This document shows positions 8,294 to 15,359 of a DNA stretch of 64,000 nt, piece after piece. Positions within the stretch are counted from its first letter, which is position 1; the number at the start of each line of letters is the position of its first letter. This DNA is from Mesorhizobium jarvisii. Its GTDB lineage: Bacteria; Pseudomonadota; Alphaproteobacteria; Rhizobiales; Rhizobiaceae. The notes beneath the pieces are model-generated. The model had not been told where the DNA came from. It did not search any database and saw nothing but the letters and a program-made list of their open reading frames with translations. The translations under genes and the position numbers were made by a program. Where the stretch lies: the NCBI RefSeq assembly GCF_003601985.1, contig NZ_QZXA01000019.1, positions 1 to 64,000 on the forward strand, in the 5' to 3' direction.

Positions 8294-8318
8294 AACGTTT
8301 CGTCGGATACGAGGTTCC
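8294..8318 (-). promoter_or_regulatory. EcfG promoter, exact match, minus strand
   Basis: On the minus strand GGAAC (8318-8314), 16-base spacer, CGTT (8297-8294). It sits between the two minus-strand genes at 8352-8651 and 8123-8260 and points at the 45-aa membrane protein. Confidence 0.75.
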
Positions 8319-8351
8319 GGCTTGCGGAAATAACGCCGCCAGCCAAGCTTT

Positions 8352-8651
8352 CTACTTGGCGGGCGGCTGGGCCGGCACTTCGCCCGGTTTGATCACCGGT
8401 GTCTTGCCTACGTCGGGCGCCGGCGTGGCCATGCCCTGGTCGCCGGTGGCCGGCGGCTTCAGCACCCCGCCGCAATCATTGAGCTTTTCGCTCAGATTTC
8501 CGCCACCTGGCTGCTGCTTGCCTTGATCGGGCTGGACCCGGCATTTGTCGGCCTGCGGGGCCGGGTTGTCGGTGCGCTGCTGCTGATCTATCTGTGCCGC
8601 CGCCGGCACGGCCAGGGCCAGCATCAGCGACGCGATAACCAGAGGTTTCAT
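8352..8651 (-). CDS. Secreted Pro/Gln-rich hypothetical protein
   Basis: 99 residues from the ATG at 8651, preceded by AGGAGG. A clear Sec signal peptide (KPLVIASLMLALAVPAAAQ, cleavage after AAA) is followed by a low-complexity Gln/Pro/Gly-rich mature part containing only two Cys (DKCRVQP and NDCGG), which could form one disulfide. Probably periplasmic. Family not recognised. Confidence 0.78.
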   Translation of the reverse strand: MKPLVIASLMLALAVPAAAQIDQQQRTDNPAPQADKCRVQPDQGKQQPGGGNLSEKLNDCGGVLKPPATGDQGMATPAPDVGKTPVIKPGEVPAQPPAK

Positions 8652-8810
8652 CCGAGCCTCCTTTTGCTTTTTTTTGACGGCCGCCCGCGGCAGCCTTCCT
8701 CGCAGGGACAACGCCCAACCGCGCGAAAGGTTGGCGAACAAAGGTGGACACCGAGCGACCGCCCGCAACCAAATCCGGCCTCCGGCCGTTGCCGGCAAGG
8801 AGGCACCACC

Positions 8811-9713
8811 ATGTTTGGTATCTTTCAGTCGATGGAAATCGATACCGGCGAAGCCGGCATATTTATCCGCCGTGCGGGCAACGGTCCGGCGCTGCTGCTC
8901 CTGCACGGTTTTCCGCAGACCCATCTGATGTGGCGCGACGTGGCGCCTGAATTGGCCGAGCGGTTTACCGTCATCTGCGCCGACCTGCGCGGCTACGGCG
9001 CCAGCGCGTGCCCTTCGTCCGACAGCGCTCATGCCCCTTACGCCAAACGGGCCATGGCCGCCGACATGGCTGCCCTGATGGCCAAACTCGGCTTCGGCAG
9101 CTTCATGGTCGCCGGCCATGATCGCGGTGGGCGGGTCGCCTACCGCATGGCACTCGATCATCCCGGCCGCGTTGAAAAGCTCGCGGTGCTGGACATCGTC
9201 GCAACGGCCGACGCCTGGGATCGGGCCGACGCCAGACTGGCGCAGGGCTACTGGCCCTGGTCGCTGCTGGCGCAGCCCGAGCCCTTGCCGGAATTGATGC
9301 TGGCGGGAGCCGCCGAGGCGGTCGTTGACAACGCGCTCGGCGGCTGGGGATCGTCGCCGTCGGCATTTCCGCCCGAGGTGCGCCAGGCCTATGTCGATGC
9401 CTTGCGCGATCCCGCCCACATCCACGCCATCTGCGAGGAATACCGCGCGGCGGCGACGCTCGACCGCGAGCACGACCATGCCGACAAGGCCGCCGGCCGG
9501 CGTATCCGCTGTCCGGTGCTGGCGCTGTGGAGCGGGCAAGGCGCGCTTGCCGACTGGTACGCGGGCGAAGGCGGGCCGCTGGCTCTTTGGCGAGGCTGGG
9601 CCGATGATGTCCGCGGCCAAGCCATGCCCGGCGGCCATTTCTTCCCCGAGGAGGCGTGGCAACAAACCGCCCGGGCATTGGCGAATTTCTTCGGCGAACC
9701 AGATCGCGCCTAG
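8811..9713 (+). CDS. Alpha/beta hydrolase, haloacetate-dehalogenase-like
   Basis: 300 residues from the ATG at 8811, preceded by AAGGAGG. Alpha/beta-hydrolase fold with the oxyanion motif LLLHGFPQTHLMWR, nucleophile Asp in the elbow AGHDRGGRVAYR, and catalytic His in PGGHFFPEE. The nucleophile Asp (not Ser), the HDRG-R context and the cap segment GYWPWSLLAQPEPLPE match fluoroacetate/haloacetate dehalogenases, which hydrolyse haloacetates to glycolate. Epoxide hydrolase is the main alternative. Substrate is not settled by sequence. Its stop codon overlaps that of the convergent MgtC gene. Confidence 0.85.
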   Translation: MFGIFQSMEIDTGEAGIFIRRAGNGPALLLLHGFPQTHLMWRDVAPELAERFTVICADLRGYGASACPSSDSAHAPYAKRAMAADMAALMAKLGFGSFMVAGHDRGGRVAYRMALDHPGRVEKLAVLDIVATADAWDRADARLAQGYWPWSLLAQPEPLPELMLAGAAEAVVDNALGGWGSSPSAFPPEVRQAYVDALRDPAHIHAICEEYRAAATLDREHDHADKAAGRRIRCPVLALWSGQGALADWYAGEGGPLALWRGWADDVRGQAMPGGHFFPEEAWQQTARALANFFGEPDRA

Positions 9714-10246
9714 TGGTCGACCTTGCCTGGACTATCGCCCGAGCGAGGAGACGGCGCACCGCGATCTCCTTTTATGTCTTGCGGGTGGGGACCGAGCCGA
9801 TAGACCAGCCCCGCGACGACCAGCACGATCAGCGTGGCAAGACCGGCCACTTGCCACAGGCCAAGACCGCATGCGACGCCGATCGCGCCGGCGAGCCACA
9901 TCCCGGCGCCCGTAGTCAGCCCGTGCACCTCTCCACGCGAAAACAGGATTGACCCGGCGGCGAGAAAGGCAACGCCGGCAGTCACCGCCTCGACCACGCG
10001 GATCGGATCGACCTTGACGGAGTCCTGCGCGAACATTGGCGCATGGACAATCTCGATGGTGAGGATGCCGAAGGTGGCAGCGGCCACGCAGATCAGGATG
10101 TGGGTGCGCAGCCCGGCGGGACGGTTGCGCCATTCGCGCTCGAAGCCGATCACCGCGCCGTAAAGCGCCGCGAGCAGCAAACGCGCGGCAATGACCGGGA
10201 ACGAGGTGTAGCTCGGATGGCCGAATTCCTCGACGAGTTGTTCCAT
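9710..10246 (-). CDS. MgtC/SapB family membrane protein
   Basis: 178 residues from the ATG at 10246, preceded by AGAGGG. Four to five membrane helices with the MgtC core signatures ARLLLAALYGAVIGFEREWR, RPAGLRTHILICVAAATFG and GVAFLAAGSILFSRGEVHGL TTGAGMW. MgtC proteins affect magnesium limitation survival and F-type ATPase activity in pathogens; chromosomal rhizobial copies are uncharacterised. Transcribed from an exact EcfG promoter (10298-10274), divergent from the stress-protein gene at 10403. Confidence 0.9.
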   Translation of the reverse strand: MEQLVEEFGHPSYTSFPVIAARLLLAALYGAVIGFEREWRNRPAGLRTHILICVAAATFGILTIEIVHAPMFAQDSVKVDPIRVVEAVTAGVAFLAAGSILFSRGEVHGLTTGAGMWLAGAIGVACGLGLWQVAGLATLIVLVVAGLVYRLGPHPQDIKGDRGAPSPRSGDSPGKVDH

Positions 10247-10273
10247 GATTCCCTCTGAAGATCTGGAGTGCAC

Positions 10274-10298
10274 AACGTGGACGACGTGCGGGAGTTCC
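10274..10298 (-). promoter_or_regulatory. EcfG promoter, exact match, for the MgtC gene
   Basis: Minus strand GGAAC (10298-10294), 16-base spacer, CGTT (10277-10274), 27 bases upstream of the MgtC start. It is back to back with the plus-strand EcfG-like site at 10346-10370. Confidence 0.78.
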
Positions 10299-10345
10299 GT
10301 CCACGAGGCGAGCGGGTGGAACCTGCCGTCTTCGATGCGCGACAG

Positions 10346-10370
10346 GGAACCTTGCCAAGCGGACGGAGTT
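10346..10370 (+). promoter_or_regulatory. EcfG-like promoter (GGAAC-N16-AGTT)
   Basis: GGAAC at 10346-10350, AGTT at 10367-10370, spacer 16, 32 bases before the ATG of the stress-protein-26-like gene. One mismatch in the least conserved -10 position. Confidence 0.6.
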
Positions 10371-10402
10371 GCGTTCTCGACCTTTGAACCAGGAGGAAAC
10401 TG

Positions 10403-10885
10403 ATGGCCATTGAGAAAAACGACCTCGACCGTGTCTGGAAGCTGATGGATAAGATAGGCTTCTGCATGTTGGCCACCCGCGAAGGCGACGACATCCGCTC
10501 GCGACCGATGGCGGCGCATGTCGTGCGGGGTGAGAACGCCGTTTACTTCCTCACCGACGTCGATAGCCACAAGGATGACGAGATCGAGGCGGAGCCTAAT
10601 GTCGCCTTGGCCTTTGCGGATTCCGGTGGACAGAAATACGTCTCCGTCAGCGGACAGGCGGAAGTCTCCAATGACCGCGCCAAGATCAAGGAATTGTGGT
10701 CGACACCGGCCAAGGCCTGGTGGGACAGCGCTGACGATCCGGCGATCCGCGTGCTCAAGATCACGCCCAAGGATGCTCAGTACTGGGACAGTCCCGGCAC
10801 CGTGGTCAGTTATGTGAAGATGCTGGCGGCGGCAGTCAGCGACAGCCGTCCGGAGATTGGCGATAGCGGCAAGGTCAGAATGTAG
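10403..10885 (+). CDS. General-stress-protein-26-like flavin-binding protein
   Basis: 160 residues from the ATG at 10403, preceded by AGGAGG. Split-barrel fold of the pyridoxamine 5'-phosphate oxidase superfamily: RVWKLMDKIGFCMLATREGD, SRPMAAHVVRGENAVYFLTD, then ALAFADSGGQKYVSVSGQAE, as in the bacterial general stress protein 26 group that binds FMN or FAD. Likely a cytoplasmic flavoprotein without true PNPOx activity. Divergent from the MgtC gene, and both have EcfG-type promoters. Confidence 0.88.
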   Translation: MAIEKNDLDRVWKLMDKIGFCMLATREGDDIRSRPMAAHVVRGENAVYFLTDVDSHKDDEIEAEPNVALAFADSGGQKYVSVSGQAEVSNDRAKIKELWSTPAKAWWDSADDPAIRVLKITPKDAQYWDSPGTVVSYVKMLAAAVSDSRPEIGDSGKVRM

Positions 10886-10959
10886 CTCCGACAGCGCAGG
10901 TCGCGCCCGCGGTGCGGCCTGCATTGCATCGTGCGGCAGGTTTGACTGACGGAAAAGTT

Positions 10960-11145
10960 CTAGCCGCGTCGGGTAGGCCGAGAGTGTCCGCTATCGTCCT
11001 GATGCTGCGTGGCAGGCGGATCGGCCCTTTGCGGGCACTCCTCGAAGCGGTGGTCTCGGCCGCCGCAGAAGGAACAGCACATAGCTTCGCGGCCCTCGTT
11101 TCCGGGCCACCATTGCGGCGTTTCGTAAGGCTTCCTGCCATCCAT
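10960..11145 (-). CDS. Zinc-knuckle miniprotein (61 aa)
   Basis: From the ATG at 11145 the product is MDGRKPYETPQWWPGNEGRE, then the motif CSFCGGRDHRFEEC, an exact CX2CX4HX4C zinc knuckle, and a polar tail ending PTRRG. This spacing is the retroviral-nucleocapsid-type knuckle, rare in bacteria, so a small RNA- or DNA-binding role is possible. No clear Shine-Dalgarno is seen and there is no identified promoter. The motif fit is the main support. Confidence 0.5.
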   Translation of the reverse strand: MDGRKPYETPQWWPGNEGREAMCCSFCGGRDHRFEECPQRADPPATQHQDDSGHSRPTRRG

Positions 11146-11222
11146 GACCAGCAATGCGCGATGCCTGATTTGGTTGCGTGGGCGGCCACCGCGTCTTTCC
11201 CGCGCAATGCGCGGCCCGTCGC

Positions 11223-11247
11223 GGAACCGGCGGACACATCCCGGGTT
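11223..11247 (+). promoter_or_regulatory. EcfG-like promoter (GGAAC-N16-GGTT)
   Basis: GGAAC 11223-11227 and GGTT 11244-11247, spacer 16, 41 bases ahead of the secreted 98-aa gene. The same variant -10 occurs before the DUF1236 gene. Confidence 0.4.
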
Positions 11248-11288
11248 TTATGGGACAATGCAGCATCCTGAACCAAAGAGAAGCCGTC

Positions 11289-11585
11289 ATGCCCGCTCGC
11301 CTTCCTGTCCTGTTGATGTCCTTGGGCGCCTTGCTCGCGGCGACCGCTGCAGCCGAGGCTCGCCCCGACAGCCGAGGCATGAGTTGTGCCGACATCCGGG
11401 CCATGATCCAGAGCCGTCGCGCCGTGGTGCTGACCACGGGACCGAACACCTATGACCGCTATGTCAGGCAGTTCGGCAATGAATGCGATTGGCCGGAAGT
11501 GCCGATGTCGGCCTATATCCCGGCGCGCGACGGGCACTGCCCGGTCTATCGCTGCGAAGAGCCGGTCGACAACTTCCCGAATTGA
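11289..11585 (+). CDS. Secreted Cys-containing hypothetical protein
   Basis: 98 residues from the ATG at 11289. Signal peptide PARLPVLLMSLGALLAATAA with cleavage after AEA; the mature part has four Cys (SCADI, ECDW, HCPVYRC) that could form two disulfides, and a conserved-looking core TTGPNTYDRYVRQFGNECDW. Small periplasmic proteins of this design occur widely in Mesorhizobium relatives with no known function. An EcfG-like site lies upstream; tRNA-Gln starts 37 bases after the stop. Confidence 0.75.
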   Translation: MPARLPVLLMSLGALLAATAAAEARPDSRGMSCADIRAMIQSRRAVVLTTGPNTYDRYVRQFGNECDWPEVPMSAYIPARDGHCPVYRCEEPVDNFPN

Positions 11586-11622
11586 CGCCTCGCCGTCCTG
11601 ACGGCATAAGCATCCGAGCTTC

Positions 11623-11696
11623 TCCCGCTTCGTCTAATGGTAGGACAGCGCCCTTTGAAGGCGTGAATCGTGGTTCGAGCCCATGAGCGGGAACCA
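11623..11696 (+). tRNA. tRNA-Gln (anticodon UUG)
   Basis: Full cloverleaf: acceptor TCCCGCT pairs with AGCGGGA; D arm GTCT/GGAC with GG in the loop; anticodon stem GCGCC/GGCGT with loop CTTTGAA (anticodon TTG); T arm CGTGG-TTCGAGC-CCATG; discriminator A and encoded CCA at 11694-11696. Reads CAA/CAG. Followed by a long gene-free stretch, a setting often seen at integration sites. Confidence 0.9.
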
Positions 11697-11952
11697 GCCA
11701 CAATCAGATCGCTGGCTTCTGGACCTTCCTTCTGTCGAACATCCACCGCATGAGGGATGTTCAGGACATGGCCCCGGACAAGAACGCAAAGCCGCCTTCC
11801 CCGGTGTCTCGGCGGCAATCGAGCGGGCACATCCCACCGTGTTTGCAACCGAGCCCCAAGCCTGCCTTCCGCGATCACACCATAGGCTAACGCGGCCACG
11901 TGGTTCACAGTGCAATCACAAGCGGTCGATTCCTTCGGGATGTAGCCACTGC

Positions 11953-11989
11953 GAAAGCCCGCTGCGGGTCGCTCCCGTGGCGGGCTTTC
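11953..11989. terminator. Strong hairpin downstream of tRNA-Gln
   Basis: Ten-bp perfect stem GAAAGCCCGC / GCGGGCTTTC around a 17-base loop. Lacks a long T run on either strand, so it may be a terminator or the structured end of a small RNA. Confidence 0.4.
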
Positions 11990-12444
11990 CCATGGGGACC
12001 AAGGTCCCATGGCCCTCGCGCAAAGGTCTGATGTAACCGCTTTGGTTCCGGTATCGTCCATTGGACGTTCCGTTACTTTATCCAATCGCGATATACATCT
12101 CCTTCATTTGAATGCTTCAGTTGAATTGGACGTGCCGCATATATGGCCAGCCGGCAGCCGCCCCAGGCCGGTTAGGCCCGGTGCGCTGCTTTCCCCAACC
12201 AGAGGTGTACCGGGCCGCCCTAAGGATGAAAGCCCGCGCTCTCGGCCAGAGGCGCGCGGGCCGATCGGAAGCCCGATCTTCGGCAGAGATGCCCCCGCCC
12301 TGCCGACAAACACAAACAATTAGAAACGACTAATGTTCCATCAGCCCGTCATTCATCTTCGATCGAATGCCGGTTTCCCGTCGCGGCAAAATTGCCACTC
12401 AATTAGCAGGGACTTAATTAGCTATTTTGGATTTTAACGAATCG

Positions 12445-12481
12445 TTGACCGCGCTGTCCTATTTTGGAACAGCGCGGTCAA
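12445..12481. terminator. Perfect 13-bp hairpin
   Basis: TTGACCGCGCTGT / ACAGCGCGGTCAA with an 11-base loop. Symmetrical and strong; terminator-like, but no gene ends nearby. Confidence 0.4.
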
Positions 12482-12500
12482 ACCCCAACCGGACCGCGTA

Positions 12501-12544
12501 GGCGGCTCCGGCAACCCGGCCCCCGTTGCACTGCCGGAGCCGCC
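12501..12544. repeat. Perfect 13-bp inverted repeat
   Basis: GGCGGCTCCGGCA / TGCCGGAGCCGCC separated by 18 bases, 20 bases after the previous hairpin. Possible RNA structure. Confidence 0.4.
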
Positions 12545-12828
12545 ACCACACCCATATAAAATACCAGCAATGGTTGAATCAACAGTTACCACGCGTGCTT
12601 TCCAGTGCGCTAACGACGCCATTGGCAGTGCCAACGGATCGGGGAACGCGTTCCGCTTCGATCGAGAAAGCCCGCAGGACCTTCAGGTCTCGCGCCTCGT
12701 GCGTATCCCCGAGCCAACATTCGAAGATGTCGCCACAGCAGTGCCCAGCCTGACGCGACAGTGATTGGAACCGGTGAAACCTTGCGCCGACATGCGCGTT
12801 TTTCGCCGGCAACCTTGTCGAGGTTCCA

Positions 12829-13074
12829 ATGCAACCTGGATGGTTCTCCAAGCCGGTGGTGGTTTCGGTCGGCGTGGCCGGCGCCACCCGCCACCTGTCC
12901 AATACACAGCAGGCCATCGAATTGCTGACGACACATTGGCGCGACGCCGGCAGCCTGAAACATCAGTCCGCGCTGCGCGCCTGCCGCCAAGCGACAAGCG
13001 GCGACGTGCCTCCCGATATCGCCAGGGAGGCTCTGATCGAGGCCGCGCGCGAGGCGCATATACTGGTCGAGTAG
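12829..13074 (+). CDS. DUF982 protein, third copy
   Basis: 81 residues from the ATG at 12829, with only a weak AGG upstream. Clear DUF982 pattern (KPVVVSVGVAGATRHLSNTQ, QAIELLTTHW, ALRACRQATSG, ending EAAREAHILVE). More similar to the first DUF982 copy in its ending (AAREA-IL) than to the second. No EcfG-like site was found here, in contrast to the DUF982 pair at 7.5-8.1 kb. The next gene, DUF378, starts 120 bases on with its own promoter. Confidence 0.85.
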   Translation: MQPGWFSKPVVVSVGVAGATRHLSNTQQAIELLTTHWRDAGSLKHQSALRACRQATSGDVPPDIAREALIEAAREAHILVE

Positions 13075-13125
13075 CCCGCGCCCCATTCACGGATCGCAAC
13101 CCTCGTTCACAATTTCGTGATCGAG

Positions 13126-13150
13126 GGAACCGTTTGAAACGGCAGGCGTT
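13126..13150 (+). promoter_or_regulatory. EcfG promoter, exact match, for DUF378 gene
   Basis: GGAAC 13126-13130, 16-base spacer, CGTT 13147-13150, 43 bases ahead of the DUF378 ATG. Fully intergenic. Confidence 0.8.
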
Positions 13151-13193
13151 TTTTTGCAGGCGTCTTTTTGTCAGGCAACATCAGGAGGCGTTT

Positions 13194-13427
13194 ATGCGCA
13201 TCATGAACCTCGTCACGCTCGCCCTCATCATCCTCGGCGGTCTCAACTGGCTGTCCATGGGTGTGACCGGCTATGACGTAATCGGCACGGTCCTTGGGGG
13301 CGCCATGCTGGCCCGCTTGGCCTATCTGATCATAGGCCTTGCAGCCATATGGCAGCTCATGCCGGGCTTCCAGAGCTTCACCGTTGGGGAAGTCGACGCC
13401 GAAAGGCATCTCCCGCATCACCGGTGA
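13194..13427 (+). CDS. DUF378 small membrane protein
   Basis: 77 residues from the ATG at 13194, preceded by AGGAGG. Two membrane helices with the DUF378 hallmarks NLVTLALIILGGLNWLSMGV and LARLAYLIIGLAAIWQL, followed by a short soluble tail. DUF378 proteins are common in bacteria and uncharacterised. An exact EcfG promoter lies upstream and a hairpin terminator downstream, giving a complete small monocistronic unit. Confidence 0.9.
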   Translation: MRIMNLVTLALIILGGLNWLSMGVTGYDVIGTVLGGAMLARLAYLIIGLAAIWQLMPGFQSFTVGEVDAERHLPHHR

Positions 13428-13435
13428 CCGGCAAG

Positions 13436-13464
13436 CCGGGGCGGCGGAAAACCTGCCGCCCCGG
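13436..13464 (+). terminator. Hairpin after DUF378 gene
   Basis: Stem CCGGGGCGGC / GCCGCCCCGG with a nine-base A-rich loop, eight bases after the stop. Short T stretch only. Confidence 0.6.
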
Positions 13465-13610
13465 TTGGGCACGACGCCCTTGGCTGGCTGTGTCCATCAC
13501 CTGATTATCGCTGGTCTCGAACAGTGCCGCGATTGCAGTGGCAATCAAAATCCAACCGTTGCCGGACGGAGAAACGACGCCAATCTCTTTTTACGGGGCA
13601 TACGGGACGT

Positions 13611-14768
13611 TCAGATGCCGAAGCCCAGCGCGGCGCCGTCGTCGCCTTCGATGCCGGCTTGCGGCACGATGATCGATGCCAGCGGTGCACTGAGGCGCCA
13701 GCTGAGACGGCCGGGCGAGCGCTCCAGTTGAGCCGAACCGCCCAGCGACTGCGGCGCCACCCGCTGCAAGACGACGGTGCCGAACCCCTTGCGCGCACTC
13801 TCGTCCCCCTTGTCGTCCGGGCGAGGCGTGGAAGTCTCGGTCCAGAGCAGCTGGAAGTCGCGTCCGCCCGATGCACCGACACTCCTGCCCAAGTCCTTGG
13901 CACCCAAGTCCTTGGCACCCAAGTCCTGGGTGCCGGAGCCTTGGGCGCTTGAGCCGATTGTCCAGGTGATCTCGACCTGGCCGTCTTCACTGCCCAGCGC
14001 GCCATATTTGGAGGAATTCGTGCCAAGCTCGTGGAAAGCCATGCCGAGATTCTGTACCGCATTCGACTGCAGCGTCAGGACCGGGCCGGAGAGCAGGATC
14101 TGCTCCTCGCGGCCGAAAGGCTTCAGATGTTCCTGGATCAGGTCGAACAGGCTGGCGCCGGCCCACTCCGAGGTGACGAGCAGATCATGCGAACGCGACA
14201 GCGCCATGATGCGGGCGCGGATCAGTTCCTCGAACTCCCGCGGGTCGCTCGAGCGCTTGCTCGTCTCCCTGACCATCGACAAGATGACCGCGAACTGGTT
14301 CTTGACGCGATGGTTGACCTCCCGCATCAAAAGCCTGATGCGGCGCTCGCTCTCCTTTGCGGCGGAAATGTCGCGGGCGATCTTGGAGGCGCCGACGATC
14401 TCGCCATTGGCGTTCTTGATCGGCGAAACCGTGAGCGAGACGGAGATAAGCGCGCCGTCCTTGCGCCTTCGCGTCGTCTCATAACTCGCCACGCGGTGGC
14501 CGCCGCGAACCCTGCTGATGATCTCGGTCTCCTCGCTCTTGAGGTGATCGGGAATGAGCATGAGGATCGACTGGCCGACGGCTTCCTCGGCGGTGTAGCC
14601 GAACATACGTTCAGCCGCCAGGTTCCAGCTCGTGATGATGCTGGTCAAATCCTTGCTGATGATGGCATCGAAAGAGGAATCGACGATGGCCGCGAGGCGT
14701 GCGTCGGCGGTCGCGCTCTGTTTTTCGTTGTTTGTTGCCGTCGCCGCCACGATTTCGGTCATTGGCAT
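13611..14768 (-). CDS. PAS-domain HWE-family sensor histidine kinase
   Basis: Soluble kinase of 385 residues (ATG at 14768; 14762 equally possible). A PAS domain (about residues 20-140: IVDSSFDAIISKDLTSIITS, YTAEEAVGQSILMLIP, then a PAC segment) precedes a dimerisation helix with the phospho-acceptor His in REVNHRVKNQFAV. The ATPase has the N box AFHELGTNSSKYGALG and the W-x-E motif LLWTE that defines HWE kinases. Between these lie three DLGAK-type repeats encoded by a 15-bp tandem repeat. HWE kinases in this class often act on PhyR-type or other receivers in stress signalling; no receiver gene is adjacent. Four bases after the ribbon-helix-helix gene, so probably in one operon with it. Confidence 0.88.
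   Translation of the reverse strand: MPMTEIVAATATNNEKQSATADARLAAIVDSSFDAIISKDLTSIITSWNLAAERMFGYTAEEAVGQSILMLIPDHLKSEETEIISRVRGGHRVASYETTRRRKDGALISVSLTVSPIKNANGEIVGASKIARDISAAKESERRIRLLMREVNHRVKNQFAVILSMVRETSKRSSDPREFEELIRARIMALSRSHDLLVTSEWAGASLFDLIQEHLKPFGREEQILLSGPVLTLQSNAVQNLGMAFHELGTNSSKYGALGSEDGQVEITWTIGSSAQGSGTQDLGAKDLGAKDLGRSVGASGGRDFQLLWTETSTPRPDDKGDESARKGFGTVVLQRVAPQSLGGSAQLERSPGRLSWRLSAPLASIIVPQAGIEGDDGAALGFGI
13888..13932. repeat. 15-bp tandem repeat, three copies, inside the HWE kinase gene
   Basis: Plus-strand unit CCCAAGTCCTTGGCA, the third copy diverged at its end (CCCAAGTCCTGGGTG). Fifteen bases keep frame, so copy-number change lengthens the kinase loop by five residues at a time. 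Confidence 0.8.
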
Positions 14769-14846
14769 GAGGTAGCGCGCAAGCGGATCAAGACAATCTC
14801 CCCGGACGCAATTCACATAGGCGGCGCGCCACGGATGAAGCAAGCT

Positions 14847-15086
14847 TCACTCCGAAGGCCGATCGCTCGTCTTGCCGTCGCCTTCGGGCAGCACGCCGAA
14901 TTCCTGCGACTTGACGCCCTGCTCGGCCGTCAGGAACCCATCCGAGGAAAGACCGCGCCGCAGCAGCTCCCGGACCGCTGCCGAGCGGCTCGGCATGCGC
15001 TTTTCGAAGCGCCAGTTTTCCAGCGCCGCCAATTCGTCCGTGGTGAGCATGATCTGCAGCCGTTCCGGGCGTTCCAGTTCAGCCAT
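14847..15086 (-). CDS. Ribbon-helix-helix DNA-binding protein
   Basis: 79 residues from the ATG at 15086, preceded by GAGGAG. MAELERPERLQIMLTTDELA provides the beta strand and first helix; ALENWRFEKRMPSRSAAVRE and LLRRGL complete an RHH fold of the CopG/Arc type. The C-terminal 25 residues are a polar tail. Such proteins bind palindromes as dimers; a perfect 19-bp palindrome lies 34 bases upstream of this gene, suggesting autoregulation. The HWE kinase follows directly, so it may control kinase supply. Confidence 0.82.
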   Translation of the reverse strand: MAELERPERLQIMLTTDELAALENWRFEKRMPSRSAAVRELLRRGLSSDGFLTAEQGVKSQEFGVLPEGDGKTSDRPSE

Positions 15087-15119
15087 GTGCGCGCTCCTCG
15101 CTCAGGACTAAAAATACGG

Positions 15120-15138
15120 TGAGTTAGTATCTAACTCA
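15120..15138. promoter_or_regulatory. Perfect palindrome, likely RHH operator
   Basis: TGAGTTAGTATCTAACTCA, a perfect 8-bp inverted repeat around TAT, located just 5' of the ribbon-helix-helix/kinase operon. Related half sites (ACTAACTAACT) occur near 15246-15260, within the same 273-base intergenic region that also precedes the plus-strand gene at 15360. Confidence 0.65.
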
Positions 15139-15359
15139 TTCAGCTTATAATTATGGTAACACCCATTACGCGTCAAGGCCGGCCAGTGAGCCCTCCGCAC
15201 ATCAAACGCATGATGCTCATCGAACGTCTGATACGCATTCCTGTAATTTCACTAACTAACTGATTTTATTTGTATATTTCACAGATTTTACTTGCCAGGC
15301 CGACACCCCGGGCGCATGCTCCAATCTGAACAGAAAACCGTTCCCTTTGGGAGGTTTCG

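Larger units (their letters stand above)
11697..12828. other. Gene-poor, hairpin-rich intergenic region
   Basis: No convincing gene in 1.1 kb. It holds three long perfect hairpins (11953-11989, 12445-12481, 12501-12544), an almost perfect inverted repeat at 11990-12012 (CCATGGGGACC / GGTCCCATGG), and an AT-rich segment at 12320-12445 that contrasts with the GC-rich flanks. Candidate contents are small RNAs, attenuated transcripts or the scar of an element inserted at tRNA-Gln. None is proven. Confidence 0.5.

Noticed and set aside
12009..12323. Plus-strand frame of 104 residues in the gene desert
   Set aside because: No ribosome binding site, odd Pro/Arg-rich composition and it overlaps structured repeats.
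12570..12764. Plus-strand frame of 64 residues
   Set aside because: Composition is acceptable, but no ribosome binding site, promoter or recognisable family; left out for lack of support.
12646..12800. GGAAC sites as EcfG promoters for the third DUF982 gene
   Set aside because: Neither GGAAC here has an NGTT at a spacing of 16-17 bases.
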